A DNA stretch of 64,000 bases from an uncultured Arenicella sp. (GCA_947499305.1 CANMNN010000010.1:56885-120884); one strand, 5' to 3'. Positions 44,701-54,259 are shown, counted from the stretch's first letter. Notes: generated by a model not told the origin, from the sequence alone. Translations and numbers: made by a program.

Positions 44701-47700
44701 ACAGTCATATTGCCACTGTTGTCAGGGTTTGTTGCTGTTTGGCCAGGCTGATCTGGAACAGCGGCATTGCCATCAACGCCATCCACCAGATCAACTTCGC
44801 CTGTCGGCTCCCCTCCCGCTAGCAAGGTTACAACGCCACTAGTGTGAATTTGATCACCCGCATTTGTATCAAATGGCACATCAACATTAGAATCGGTATT
44901 ATCGTCACCGTCAGGGTCAGCTACTTGCACTGGGCTTGGAATCAAGGCTTGACCACCAAGAACGGTGCTCAAATCGACCTGAATTCGATAATCACCAGGC
45001 GGAAGACCATTGAAATTGTATTGGCCTGTTGCATCGGTTAAAACTGGAGCGACACCCGTAACCGCTGTACCTGCCCCATTCAGCAAGGTAATTGTTGCAC
45101 CGACTATAGGCGTTTCGGTATCGTCTTGAGTGCCGTTTACGTTATTGTCTTGCCAGATAGTGCTTCCTAAGCTGACCGGCCTTACAAAGCCTAAATCTAC
45201 TGTCATATTACCGGCATTGTCGGGGTCATCTATCGCGATAAGACCTTGGTTTGGCTGATCCGCACCACCTGCACCGATTGGATCTGTTTCTCCCGTTGGT
45301 TCAGATCCTGGGCTTAAGGTCACAATTCCACTGGTATGAATTTGATCAGCCGTATTGGTATCGAAAACCGTATCGATATTTGAATCGGTATTGTTATCTT
45401 GACCAGGGCCTGCTGCATCTGGGTCGGCCACTTGTACTGGGCTCGGGAATAAATCGCTACCGCCAGTGACGGTGCTCAAATCAACTTGAACACGATAATC
45501 GCCCGGAGCAATACCGTCGAAATTGTATTGTCCGTCCGAATCAGTAACATCAGTAAGCGACTGTACCCCCGCCACATTTGGGTTACTGTCAAACACTGAG
45601 CCATCAGCATTCAACAAGGTAATCGTCGCGCCTACGATTGCGGGTTCTGCAGCATCTTGTGTGCCATCTCCGTCTAGGTCTTCCCAAACCGTACTGCCTA
45701 AACTCACTGGTGCAATAAAGCCAAAGTCGACGGTCATGTTACCGCTGTTATCCGGCTGCGCCGCTGTTTGATTTGGCTGGTCTGCACCGCCCGCTCCGAT
45801 TGGGTCGGTCTCGCCGGTTGGTTCACCACCGACCGATAAGGTTACAACACCACTTTGATAGATGTTACCCGCTGGGTTATGCCCCGGTGCCGTATTATCG
45901 ATATTCGAATCTGTGTTGTTGTCTTGACCTGCGCCCGCCGCATCCGGATCGGCCACTTGAGTTGGCGTCGCATCTAACGCGCCACCCGTGTGGCTTGTGG
46001 CGGTATTAAGATCAACTTGAACACGGTAATCGCCTTCAGGAAGGCCATTGAAGTTGTACTGTCCATCGGCGTCCGTAACGTCGGTTAACGATTGAATACC
46101 TGTGGCAATCGGGTCGTTATCAAACACCGAGCCATTGGCGTTGAGCAAGGTTACGGTTACACCGACAATCGCTGGTTCAGCCGCATCTTGAACACCGTCT
46201 GAATCACTGTCAAACCACACGGTGCTACCAAGGCTTACTGGCTCGATAAATCCGAAGTCCACCGTCATGTTACCGTTGGCATCTGGCTGATTCGCCGCGC
46301 TTAAACCTTGACTCGGTTGGTCTGCGCCGCCGGCGCCAATCGGATCGGTCTCGCCTGTTGGCTCACCGCCAACGCTTAAGGTGATCACACCACTGGTATG
46401 AATTTGATCCGCCGTGTTCGGGTCAAACGCTTCATCGATATTGGAATCGGTGTTGTTGTCTTGGCCTGGGCCCGCCGCATCCGGGTCTGCTACTTGAGAT
46501 GGACTCGGGATGAACGTAGCTGCATTCGTGTTCGTTGCGGTTGCCAAATTAACCTGAACTCGATAGTCGCCTTCTGGAATATCATTGAAGTTGTATTGGC
46601 CATCGCCATCAGTGGTATCGGTTAAGGCTTGAATACCCGCTACATTCGGGTTGCTGTCATACACCGTGCCATTGCTATTGAGAAGCGTCACGGTTGCACC
46701 AACAATGCCCGGCTCAGTGGCATCTTGAATACCGTCTTCGTCGCTGTCTAACCACACGGTACTGCCTAAACTTACGGGTCTAATAAAACCCATGTCCACG
46801 GTCATGTTACCCGAATTATCTGGGTCATCTGCTGCCGTTAAACCTTGGTTCGGTTGATCCGCCCCGCCTGCGCCGATTGGGTCAGTCTCGCCTGTTGGCT
46901 CGCCACCAACAGTAAGCGTGACCACACCGCTGGTGTGAATCAAATCATTAACGTTGGTGTCAAACGCCGTGTCTACGTTTGAATCTGTATTGTTATCTTG
47001 GCCGGGGCCAGCCGCATCCGGGTCAGCCACTTGCACTGGCGTCGCAATGTAATCATCACCACCCGTTACCGTACCGAGGTTTACTTGGACACGATAGTCG
47101 CCTGGAATTAAACCGTCAAAGTTATATTGGCCATCGGCATCGGTTACATCAGTTAGCGCTTGCACACCGGCTACGTTCGGATTGCTGTCAAATACCGTGC
47201 CGTTTGAGTTTAGCAATGTGATCGTCGCACCAACTATTGCAGGTTCGGCTGCGTCTTGAGTTCCATCCGCATCCGTATCATTCCAGATTGTGCTACCCAA
47301 ACTGACCGGTGCAACAAAACCGAAGTCGACGGTCATGTTACCGCTGTTATCCGGCTGCGCCGCTGTTTGATTTGGCTGGTCTGCACCGCCCGCTCCGATT
47401 GGGTCGGTCTCGCCGGTTGGTTCACCACCGACCGATAAGGTCACGATACCACTTTGATAAATGTTGCCCGCTGGGTTATGACCTGGCGCCGCATTATCAA
47501 TATTTGAATCAGTATTGTTGTCCTGACCTGCGCCCGCCGCATCGGGGTCTGAAACCTGCGTCGGCGTCGCATCTAACGCGCCACCCGTGTGGCTTGTGGC
47601 GGTATTAAGATCAACTTGAACACGGTAATCGCCTTCAGGTAAACCATTAAAGTTGTACTGTCCATCGGCATCCGTAACGTCGGTTAGCGCTTGCACGCCT

Positions 47701-50700
47701 GCCGCAACCGGGTCGTTATCAAACACCGTTCCATTGGCGTTGAGTAAGGTAACTGTTACACCCGCAATCGCTGGTTCAGCCGCATCTTGAACACCGTCTG
47801 AATCGCTGTCGAACCACACTGTGCTACCAATACTTACCGGCTCAATAAAGCCGAAATCCACTGTCATGTTGCCACTATTATCAGGGTCATCCGTCACGGC
47901 TAAACCCTGATTTGGCTGATCAGGTCCACCGGGTCCAATTGGGTCGGTCTCGTCTGTCGGCTCGCCTCCAGCCGTTAATGTAACTACCCCACTGGTGTGA
48001 ACTTGGTCCGCTGTGTTCGGGTCAAACGCTTCATCGATATTGGAATCGGTGTTGTTATCTTGACCCGGGCCCGCCGCATCCGGGTCTGCTACTTGAGTTG
48101 GGCTCGGGATAAATGCGCCGGCGTTAGTGTTGGTTGCCGTCGATAGATCTATTTGAACTCGATAATCACCCGGCACAAGATCGTCAAAATTGTACTGGCC
48201 ATCTGAGTCTGTTGTGTCAGTTAGAGCCTGTACACCCGCTAGATAAGGGTTACTGTCGTAAACCGTTCCATTGGCATTTAACAAAGTGACCGTGGCACCA
48301 ACAACAGCGGATTCTGAAGCATCTTGAACACCATCTTCGTCACTGTCTAGCCACGCTGTACTACCGATGCTAACGGGTTTTACAAAACCCATGTCTACCG
48401 TCATATTGCCTGCATTATCAGGGTCATCGGTTGCGGTTAACCCTTGATTTGGTTGGTCTGGGCCACCAGCGCCGATTGGATCGGTTTCACCAGTTGGCTC
48501 ACTGCCCGCCAATAAAGTAACAACACCACTTGTATGAATTAAATCTGCCGTATTTACGTCAAATACAAGATCAATATTTGAGTCAGTATTGTTATCTTGA
48601 CCTGGGCCTGCGGCATCAGGGTCCGCGACTTGCACTGGGCTCGGAAGCAAGTCACTGCCATTGGTCACCGTGCTTAAGTCAACCTGAACTCGATAGTCTC
48701 CTGTAGGCAATCCATCAAAATTATATTGGCCGTCGGCATCAGTGATATCCGTCAACGCTTGCACGCCAGCTAAATCTGTATTGCTGTCAAACACACTACC
48801 ATTGGCATTTAACAATGTAATAGTTGCACCCGCAATAGCTGGCTCAGCGGCATCCTGGGTGCCATCGGCATCGGTATCTTGCCAGATGGTGCTCCCCAAG
48901 CTTACTGGGGAAATGAAACCAAAGTCTACGGTCATATTGCCGTTGCTGTCTGGCTGAGCAGCACCTTGATTTGGCTGATCTGTTCCCGGAGTTCCGATCG
49001 GGTCGACTTCACCTGAGGGCTCACCACCAATACTCAATGTTATCGTGCCGCTCTGATAGATATTCCCAGCTGGATTATGGCCTGGTGCACTACTATCGAT
49101 ATTTGAATCCGTATTGTTGTCTTGCCCAGGTCCCGCTGCATCTGGATCTGGAACCTGATTTTGGGTAGCCGATAAATAACTACCCGAATGGCTTGTAGCA
49201 GTATTAAGATTTACTTGAACTCTATAATCGCCGTCGGGCAAGCCATTAAAATTGTATTGCCCTTCAGCATCTGTTGTATCGGTCAACGATTGAACGCCTG
49301 CGGTAATCGGGTCGCTGTCAAACACCGTACCGTTAGCATTGAGTAAGGTGACGGTGACACCAACAATGGCAGGCTCACTAGCTTCTTGTATCCCATCAGC
49401 GTCTGTATCTAGCCATACTGTGCTTCCGATGCTTACTGGCTCTATAAAGCCAAAATCAACGGTCATATTGCCATTAGAATCTCGTTGCGTAACGGTTTGG
49501 TTTGGCTGATCTGCCCCGGGCGTGCCAATTGGGTCAACTTCGCCTGTAGGCTCCCCACCTCTAGTCAATGTCACAACACCGCTAGTGTGAATTTGATCTG
49601 CCGTGTTTGGATCAAACGGACCGTCTATATTTGAATCGGTATTATTGTCCTGACCGGGGCCTGCCGCATCTGGGTCGGCCACTTGCACAGGAGTCGGAAT
49701 AAAAGCAACCGCGTTGGTATTGGTTGCGCCTGCTAGATTTACCTGAACTCGATAATCGCCTTCTGGGAGATTATTAAAATTGTATTGCCCTTCAGCATCT
49801 GTTGTATCTGTCAGAGCCTGTATACCCGAAACATTCGGGTTGCTGTCGAACACGGTTCCATTGGCATTTAACAATGTAACGGTAGCGCCAACAATGCCCG
49901 GCTCAGTCGCATCTTGAGTGCCGTCTTCATCGCTGTCTAGCCATACTGTACTACCGAGACTTACCGGCTTTATAAAGCCCATATCGACAGTCATATTGCC
50001 GCCATTATCAGGCTCGGTTTCTGTGGTCAAACCTTGGTTAGGTTGATCAGCACCACCGGCACCAATCGGGTCAGTTTCACCCGTTGGTTCGCCCCCCACA
50101 CTCAATGTAACAATGCCACTCGTATGAATAAGGTCAGTGGTATTAGGGTCAAACGCCGTATCCACATTGGAGTCAGTATTATTATCTTGCCCTGGGCCCG
50201 CGGCATCTGGGTCGGCAACTTGTGGCGGCGTTACAATGTAATTATCCCCACCCACTACCGTACTCAAGTCTACCTGAACGCGATAATCTCCTTCGGGTAG
50301 AGCATTAAAATTATATTGCCCATCGGCGTCTGTGGTATCTGTTAACGCTTGAATACCCGCAAGGGTAGGATTACTGTCGTATATCGTTCCATTGGCATTC
50401 AGCAAGGTAACTGTGGCCCCTGCAATTGCAGGCTCGCCCGTGTCTTGCGTGCCGTCGGCATCAGTATCTTCCCATATTGTGCTACCGAGACTTACTTGAG
50501 CAACAATCTGTAGCGCGTAATCCTCAACCTCACCATTGGCGGCTGGCCCCCCTGGGGTACTTGCATTTATGTTTGTGTCGTTCGTAATTCTAAATCTTGC
50601 GTATGTGATCCCTTCGGGCAAGCCACTTACTCCAGCGCCAGACCAATTTAAAGGAGTCGTTGGCGCGGTTGCACCCGCTGCAACGGTTGCTGTTGTATAT

Positions 50701-52835
50701 TCATCTGGATCAAAACTCCCATTGCCATCAAAATCTATCCACGCATGTATCGTTACTGCACCACCGCTAGAGTTAGCAGCAGAAATATTGGCAATCGGTA
50801 TAGAGTAGACGGTTGCGGTTGATATCAACAAAGGAAATGCACTTATGCCATCTTCATCATCGCCAACACCTGCATTGTCATCGCCATCGGCTCCAACCGT
50901 TGGCACGCCATTAAATTCATTGTCTACCGTAGTACCAAGAATAATTCCGTCGGCCGTTAAAATATGCGTTGGACCTCTAACGTCGGCTCCACCCGTAGAG
51001 TTCCCTGTAATCAAATCAGTACTGTATGTGTCAGGAGCGTCGCCCCAATCCACCAAAACACTTAAAACCTCTATATCGCCGCCGACACCTTTATAATCTT
51101 GCCCAGTTGCAGTTGTACTGCTTGGAAGTGAAGGAAATGAAGCCAGCGGGTTTACTGTATTGGTACCAGCGGTCGCAGATGTATCTAAAGTAAAATCATG
51201 AGGGAACACCATAAACCCGTGAGGCCCCTGTTCAACCGTCATATCACTCGACGTCACCAAGAAGTCGTAAGTACCATCGCCTTTGTCATAGATAGCAACT
51301 CCGCCATAGCCATCATCTGGGCCGCTAGAAACTGACCCAACCCCGACTTTATCTGAATAAATTGGAATGGCACCTGCATCGTACCGGCCTCCACCTGCCC
51401 TAGTTGCTGCTTCTGCCGCCGAAGGAGCTGTAAACGGTGTAGTAGTGTCAGGATTGCCTGTGTAGGTCGTACCTGTACCAGGAACTTTGTCGGCTGGCGT
51501 ATTGTACAAACCACCAGCATCTTGCTTTAAGAGATAGAACGCGCCACCATGATTATGCGAAGTTGCAATATTGCCTTTGCAACCGGTTCTTAAACCAATA
51601 ATCAGTTCACCGTCAGGAGAGAAATTTAGATCTGAATAAGCGACCCAAACGTCTCCAAAGGTTCCGTCACTGCCTCCATCGCTTGAAAATAACCCACCTA
51701 AATCTTGGGTGTATTGCAGGTCGGTTACAAGTTGCGCATTTTGATCGATTTCACTGCCAACAAAAGCACCATTGGCGTCTAAGTCAACTGCAAATAACTG
51801 GGGAGTTTTATTGATTTCATGTGTTCCGTAGTACAGTTTCTTACCATCCGGACTGACCGCTAAACCGTAGGGTGATGCTCGATCTGCGGATGTAAGCCCT
51901 TCAAAGCCAACCGGATCAAAAACACTGAGAGCGTCATTTTCATCAAATCCTCCAACAGGAACTGTTGCACCAGCGTCAAACAAATAGATTTTTCCATCAC
52001 CGAAGTTCGAGATATACAATTGGTTGCGAACCTTATCATATGCGACATTGCCAAGTGCTGGTCCGGTGTTTCTAGAAATCGTCGGCGCTTCACCAAACGA
52101 GGTACCTGCAGCGTTTAACGTAACGACTTCACACCCCTCATGTGTAATCGTGGTCGCAGTTTGTGGTAATGTGGCGAAAAGAGATGCATTACCAGTTACC
52201 GAGTCTATTTTATAGGTAGCGCCAGCCGCATCTAAATCATTTAGCGTGCCAGGATTAGTATCGGCGACGGCTGTATCTGGGACCGCGCCAGCACCAATAG
52301 AGCCAAATCCGATATTAGAATTATTGCCAAACTCAAAGCCATAGTAACTTCCGAAATGAGTTGATGCCGTTGTATATATATTTCGAGTATTATCAATCGC
52401 CAATCCATATACGTTACCGATAGAGCCAACATCCCAGTTGTGGTGCAAGTGAGTATCTGGGCTTTGCACCGGCCGCGCTGGAGATAACGTCGCACTTCTG
52501 ACGTCGAATATTTTAAGGGTATGATCGCCATCTCCAGGCCTTGGAACTCCTAGTGTTCCCATTGTATTAACAGAAATACCAGGGGTTAACAAAGTGCCTG
52601 TTACGGGGTCAAGGCCCCAGGTAGGCGCTGCTGGGGCCGTAGTCGTTGCAGCCTGCGCTACCGACGCAGAGACCACGAGAAAAATGCCTAAACAAACATT
52701 GTTCAATGATGAAGCGATCTTGTCCCAAATTGTCGCTACCTTAAAATTCTGCGCCCTAAACAGAATGAATAGAGACTTCCTATTTTTAAAAAACTCATTA
52801 CTCTTCAACACACACAAACGATCGAGAATTGACAT
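41796..52835 (-). CDS. giant surface protein: beta-propeller-like head, GEVED domain, about 17 SdrD-B repeats, Fn3-like cap, basic tail
   Basis: About 3679 residues from the ATG at 52835 (GGGGG eight to nine bases ahead; another ATG at 52841). A long signal sequence has its hydrophobic core near residues 50-64 and ends SVAQAA. Residues about 75-645 look like a beta-propeller (YKIDSVTGNASLF, SPDGKKLYYGT). A GEVED-type domain follows (DDEDGISAFP to GEVEDYALQIV). Then come 17 SdrD-B-like modules (SLGSTVW-x-D-x-DxDG-x-QD...DGQYNF...GDYRVQV...DFGF); 1-10 are nearly alike, 12-17 diverged. The end has an Fn3-like cap (LIEWTTQTEVANLGFKLYG) and a Lys/Arg-rich helix of about 40 residues. Calcium-stabilised adhesin rod is the likely role. 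The C25 protease gene follows 7 bases later. Confidence 0.88.
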   Translation of the reverse strand: MSILDRLCVLKSNEFFKNRKSLFILFRAQNFKVATIWDKIASSLNNVCLGIFLVVSASVAQAATTTAPAAPTWGLDPVTGTLLTPGISVNTMGTLGVPRPGDGDHTLKIFDVRSATLSPARPVQSPDTHLHHNWDVGSIGNVYGLAIDNTRNIYTTASTHFGSYYGFEFGNNSNIGFGSIGAGAVPDTAVADTNPGTLNDLDAAGATYKIDSVTGNASLFATLPQTATTITHEGCEVVTLNAAGTSFGEAPTISRNTGPALGNVAYDKVRNQLYISNFGDGKIYLFDAGATVPVGGFDENDALSVFDPVGFEGLTSADRASPYGLAVSPDGKKLYYGTHEINKTPQLFAVDLDANGAFVGSEIDQNAQLVTDLQYTQDLGGLFSSDGGSDGTFGDVWVAYSDLNFSPDGELIIGLRTGCKGNIATSHNHGGAFYLLKQDAGGLYNTPADKVPGTGTTYTGNPDTTTPFTAPSAAEAATRAGGGRYDAGAIPIYSDKVGVGSVSSGPDDGYGGVAIYDKGDGTYDFLVTSSDMTVEQGPHGFMVFPHDFTLDTSATAGTNTVNPLASFPSLPSSTTATGQDYKGVGGDIEVLSVLVDWGDAPDTYSTDLITGNSTGGADVRGPTHILTADGIILGTTVDNEFNGVPTVGADGDDNAGVGDDEDGISAFPLLISTATVYSIPIANISAANSSGGAVTIHAWIDFDGNGSFDPDEYTTATVAAGATAPTTPLNWSGAGVSGLPEGITYARFRITNDTNINASTPGGPAANGEVEDYALQIVAQVSLGSTIWEDTDADGTQDTGEPAIAGATVTLLNANGTIYDSNPTLAGIQALTDTTDADGQYNFNALPEGDYRVQVDLSTVVGGDNYIVTPPQVADPDAAGPGQDNNTDSNVDTAFDPNTTDLIHTSGIVTLSVGGEPTGETDPIGAGGADQPNQGLTTETEPDNGGNMTVDMGFIKPVSLGSTVWLDSDEDGTQDATEPGIVGATVTLLNANGTVFDSNPNVSGIQALTDTTDAEGQYNFNNLPEGDYRVQVNLAGATNTNAVAFIPTPVQVADPDAAGPGQDNNTDSNIDGPFDPNTADQIHTSGVVTLTRGGEPTGEVDPIGTPGADQPNQTVTQRDSNGNMTVDFGFIEPVSIGSTVWLDTDADGIQEASEPAIVGVTVTLLNANGTVFDSDPITAGVQSLTDTTDAEGQYNFNGLPDGDYRVQVNLNTATSHSGSYLSATQNQVPDPDAAGPGQDNNTDSNIDSSAPGHNPAGNIYQSGTITLSIGGEPSGEVDPIGTPGTDQPNQGAAQPDSNGNMTVDFGFISPVSLGSTIWQDTDADGTQDAAEPAIAGATITLLNANGSVFDSNTDLAGVQALTDITDADGQYNFDGLPTGDYRVQVDLSTVTNGSDLLPSPVQVADPDAAGPGQDNNTDSNIDLVFDVNTADLIHTSGVVTLLAGSEPTGETDPIGAGGPDQPNQGLTATDDPDNAGNMTVDMGFVKPVSIGSTAWLDSDEDGVQDASESAVVGATVTLLNANGTVYDSNPYLAGVQALTDTTDSDGQYNFDDLVPGDYRVQIDLSTATNTNAGAFIPSPTQVADPDAAGPGQDNNTDSNIDEAFDPNTADQVHTSGVVTLTAGGEPTDETDPIGPGGPDQPNQGLAVTDDPDNSGNMTVDFGFIEPVSIGSTVWFDSDSDGVQDAAEPAIAGVTVTLLNANGTVFDNDPVAAGVQALTDVTDADGQYNFNGLPEGDYRVQVDLNTATSHTGGALDATPTQVSDPDAAGAGQDNNTDSNIDNAAPGHNPAGNIYQSGIVTLSVGGEPTGETDPIGAGGADQPNQTAAQPDNSGNMTVDFGFVAPVSLGSTIWNDTDADGTQDAAEPAIVGATITLLNSNGTVFDSNPNVAGVQALTDVTDADGQYNFDGLIPGDYRVQVNLGTVTGGDDYIATPVQVADPDAAGPGQDNNTDSNVDTAFDTNVNDLIHTSGVVTLTVGGEPTGETDPIGAGGADQPNQGLTAADDPDNSGNMTVDMGFIRPVSLGSTVWLDSDEDGIQDATEPGIVGATVTLLNSNGTVYDSNPNVAGIQALTDTTDGDGQYNFNDIPEGDYRVQVNLATATNTNAATFIPSPSQVADPDAAGPGQDNNTDSNIDEAFDPNTADQIHTSGVITLSVGGEPTGETDPIGAGGADQPSQGLSAANQPDANGNMTVDFGFIEPVSLGSTVWFDSDSDGVQDAAEPAIVGVTVTLLNANGSVFDNDPIATGIQSLTDVTDADGQYNFNGLPEGDYRVQVDLNTATSHTGGALDATPTQVADPDAAGAGQDNNTDSNIDNTAPGHNPAGNIYQSGVVTLSVGGEPTGETDPIGAGGADQPNQTAAQPDNSGNMTVDFGFIAPVSLGSTVWEDLDGDGTQDAAEPAIVGATITLLNADGSVFDSNPNVAGVQSLTDVTDSDGQYNFDGIAPGDYRVQVDLSTVTGGSDLFPSPVQVADPDAAGPGQDNNTDSNIDTVFDTNTADQIHTSGIVTLSPGSEPTGETDPIGAGGADQPNQGLIAIDDPDNAGNMTVDLGFVRPVSLGSTIWQDNNVNGTQDDTETPIVGATITLLNGAGTAVTGVAPVLTDATGQYNFNGLPPGDYRIQVDLSTVLGGQALIPSPVQVADPDGDDNTDSNVDVPFDTNAGDQIHTSGVVTLLAGGEPTGEVDLVDGVDGNAAVPDQPGQTATNPDNSGNMTVDFGFFAPVSIGSFVWEDLNGDGLQDAGEPPLAGAMVELLVETAPGVFGTPSIIGGGPVSIITVGPSGLYEFSNLLPGNYKVRVTPPAGVFPSPVQNVTPDDDTPNDSNIATELGGTVVESAVFTLTAGGEPNEVGPDSNRGDDQDGASGTAEDLSGNMTIDFGFVPSASLGNYVWLDLDMDGVQDANEEGIANVTVNLYEDTNGDGVINGAEATTPVSSATTGPNGEYLFPDLEPGVAYQTGVDVSTLPPGLVQTFDEGDGVGASDSLSDPIVLDPNEFHETADFGYAPQSGVGAVGDTIWVDADDDGVQDPGEPGIAGVTVSITPAPTVDLGAGPGVAITTVTDANGKYLFPDLPLDQTYIVEVDTTTLPPLYMSGPSNLGDPDVRDGNSTVADNQTTVVITTENPINLDLDFGYLPPADQNNTIGDTLWVDVDEDGNGPAGAGDGSDTSEQVLPGVTVTLIQDNGDGIFNPADDAIVATTITDANGMYLFTGIPDGDYIVLVTDQNNVLAGLEQTYDSDDAANPGMFMATTPNASFVDDLGVGNPMPEVNLDQDFGYVDASTSAGDGSIGDTIFFDEDNSGSPDAGEGLEGVTVELYGPGPDGIIGNGDDVLVAVETTDENGNYLFTGLDTSDTGPNPGTDYRVVVVPSSLPNGGAGWVNSVDPNTANPGDNESVTTLTAATPVDLTQDFGYISDDMNSLSGTIWPDTDGDGELAESGRFGGVTVELRDSDGNVIQTTTTDVNGDFMFANLPDGIYTVVVTDDDNVLNGFEHTDSPNGASDTGDSTSKDDTGYTVDLDSAGISSDPVSDSTSDFGYMPVITNPISLGSFNASSTGDGQVLIEWTTQTEVANLGFKLYGRVDDEWVLLNADLILGQGDSVSTQHYDTSVATEAVVFAIADIDLTGTETLHGPFQLGKPYGGVTKAKVIDWAAEKADRERKALKRAAKRVQQQKARMLKRAQKQVSK
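45179..50499 (-). repeat. higher-order tandem repeat: ten SdrD-B modules in an A-B-C period of 1599 bp
   Basis: Ten modules of about 533 bp each run A-B-C-A-B-C-A-B-C-A. Type B carries VWLDSDEDG, type C carries VWFDSDSDGVQD plus an APGHNPAGNIYQSG variant, type A carries IWxDTDADGTQD. The same DNA motif starts at 45971 and at 47570, and another at 45724 and 47323: both are 1599 bp apart, three modules exactly. Stretches over 100 bp between these two copies are identical to the eye, which points to recent duplication or gene conversion. Confidence 0.9.
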
Positions 52836-52841
52836 CACCAT

Positions 52842-53306
52842 TACCCCCAAAGTAATTTTTTGGCAACATTTCGTATTTTCTAATACACACTACCTACTAT
52901 CAATCTACGTTTCTAAATCGCGATAACAAATGTAATTCTATAAATACCTTTTCATACTAATTCAACGAATAAAACGACAGATCAAACTTTAGCCTAGAAA
53001 TTAAAACTGAATCGGGCCCGTAAGAGGGCACTCTAAAAGCCATAACTTTTTTAGGAAAATTTTCCACACCCTCTCCAGAAATTCTAGTTCTGATCAGGGT
53101 GATAAACTACACGTAAAGCATATTTATTGGGGGCGAGCTAAAACAACTGGTGAGTCCAGACAGGAAATGTAGTTTCAATCATTATTGTCCCCCCAAAGGA
53201 AAATTTTGATTATTTTTTTAATAAGGCCCTAACAATATGGAATATTTTTCGAGGTTTTGCAACGACAATCAATCCAGCTTTCTTTCAATTAGGTTTCGAA
53301 CCCTAA
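52842..53306. other. intergenic leader region of the giant SdrD-B gene
   Basis: About 465 AT-rich bases between the propeller gene and the giant gene, both minus strand. It should contain the giant gene's promoter and 5' leader. No coding frame is supported. It holds the inverted-repeat structure listed at 53127-53196. Confidence 0.6.
53127..53196 (-). ncRNA. candidate structured RNA element (branched hairpin) upstream of the giant SdrD-B gene
   Basis: The outer arms TTGGGGG (53127-53133) and CCCCCAA (53190-53196) pair perfectly. Inside, ACAA (53143-53146) pairs with TTGT (53185-53188), and enclosed by that are two small hairpins: CTGG-TGAGT-CCAG (53147-53159) and GAAA-TGTAG-TTTC (53164-53176). 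The result is a three-way-junction-like fold. It has no U-run for termination on either strand. It does not match any riboswitch consensus I know. Strand is assigned from the flanking genes. Confidence 0.35.
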
Positions 53307-54257
53307 TTATTTAACGTTTTCAAACAACCACTTACCAGAACTTTGATCCCATAGAAATTCGTAATCTCTAAAGCGTCGGCCAGATTCCGCAAGCAGTCTA
53401 AAGGAAAATTCTGTCTCAGTTGCGACAAGTTTATATCCGTTTTGTTTGTCTCTCAAAAACCTAATTTTACGCACTTGGGTCGAATCACCGTTTTTTACAC
53501 GGAGCAAAGAAAACTCAAATCGTGCAGTTTCCAGGGGCGAAAAACCCCCATTTTCCATCAGCGGTAACGAGTAAACGCTTGATGACCTAGCATCGCCGTA
53601 GTACAAACGCTTTCCATCTCCCGTATTAAAGATCGCGACTCCGATGGCATCAACACCAGAAAGCTGCGAATCAATTTCAGCTGTTTCAGGGTCCACCTTA
53701 TAAATACCCCCTCTAATTTCACTGGGAGTAGAGTTTGCAACGCTGCTCACATAGAGACTATTGCTCTCGCACTCGAAAGTTATAGCCATAGTACCGAAAG
53801 GATTTCGCTGAGACGCTTTACCAATAATTGGCAGTTCAATAAAAGGAGACATTTCCCCTGTTATCGAATCTATTTTGTAGATCGTATTACGCTTCTCAAG
53901 AGGGTTTATATCAAGACTAATACTTGGGAACGGTACAACGAAAATGTTTCCATTTGAATCTCGGGCAGTTGATGCTACGTGCCCAGATTGCTCCCATGTA
54001 GGGTGACGAAAACTTCTTTTAGCGCCCTTTAACTCTCGAATGACGACTCCTGGAAGTCGGGATTGCTTCGTATCAATGGCTACCGGTTGCTGCATACCTA
54101 CAGTTTTAATAAACCTAGGTTTACGAACGCAGCTTTCTGAATCGCCGTCCTCGCTTTGCGCAAACGCAGTTGATACACAAACACTCAGATATAGAGTTCC
54201 ACTGAAAACAAAAAACGCCTGCAAGAACTTCGAAGTGGTTGCTTGAGTGCGAGTCAC
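53307..54257 (-). CDS. exported beta-propeller-like protein related to the head of the giant SdrD-B protein
   Basis: A 316-residue protein with a signal peptide (core FFVFSGTLYLSVCVS, cleavage near AFAQ). The rest repeats the motifs of the giant's N-terminal head: a GNIFVVP strand, then YKIDSITGEMSPFIELP, SNSLYVSS, and GDGKRLYYGD (the giant has TYKIDSVTGNASLFATLP and GKKLYYGT). It probably forms a six- or seven-blade propeller, perhaps truncated. The start is a GTG at 54257 with GGGGAG ahead, two bases after the stop of the upstream gene, so the two are coupled. It may bind the same partner as the giant's head. Confidence 0.7.
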   Translation of the reverse strand: MTRTQATTSKFLQAFFVFSGTLYLSVCVSTAFAQSEDGDSESCVRKPRFIKTVGMQQPVAIDTKQSRLPGVVIRELKGAKRSFRHPTWEQSGHVASTARDSNGNIFVVPFPSISLDINPLEKRNTIYKIDSITGEMSPFIELPIIGKASQRNPFGTMAITFECESNSLYVSSVANSTPSEIRGGIYKVDPETAEIDSQLSGVDAIGVAIFNTGDGKRLYYGDARSSSVYSLPLMENGGFSPLETARFEFSLLRVKNGDSTQVRKIRFLRDKQNGYKLVATETEFSFRLLAESGRRFRDYEFLWDQSSGKWLFENVK

Positions 54258-54259
54258 TA

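Noticed and set aside
45179..50499. Regular repeats considered as a CRISPR array
   Set aside because: The period is hundreds of bases, the units are protein-coding in one frame, and there are no unique short spacers.
42490..51096. Many plus-strand open frames of 60-110 codons opposite the giant SdrD-B gene
   Set aside because: They repeat with the array, lack ribosome-binding sites and mirror the high-complexity codon pattern of the real gene on the other strand.
41796..52835. Type IX (Por) secretion signal at the end of the giant or the C25 protease
   Set aside because: Neither C-terminus has the type IX pattern, and the giant ends in a basic helix; the Fn3-like cap alone is not evidence.
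53127..53196. Cyclic-di-GMP or cobalamin riboswitch
   Set aside because: The invariant core segments of those classes are not found on either strand; only the general stem pattern is present, so it is listed as an unnamed element.
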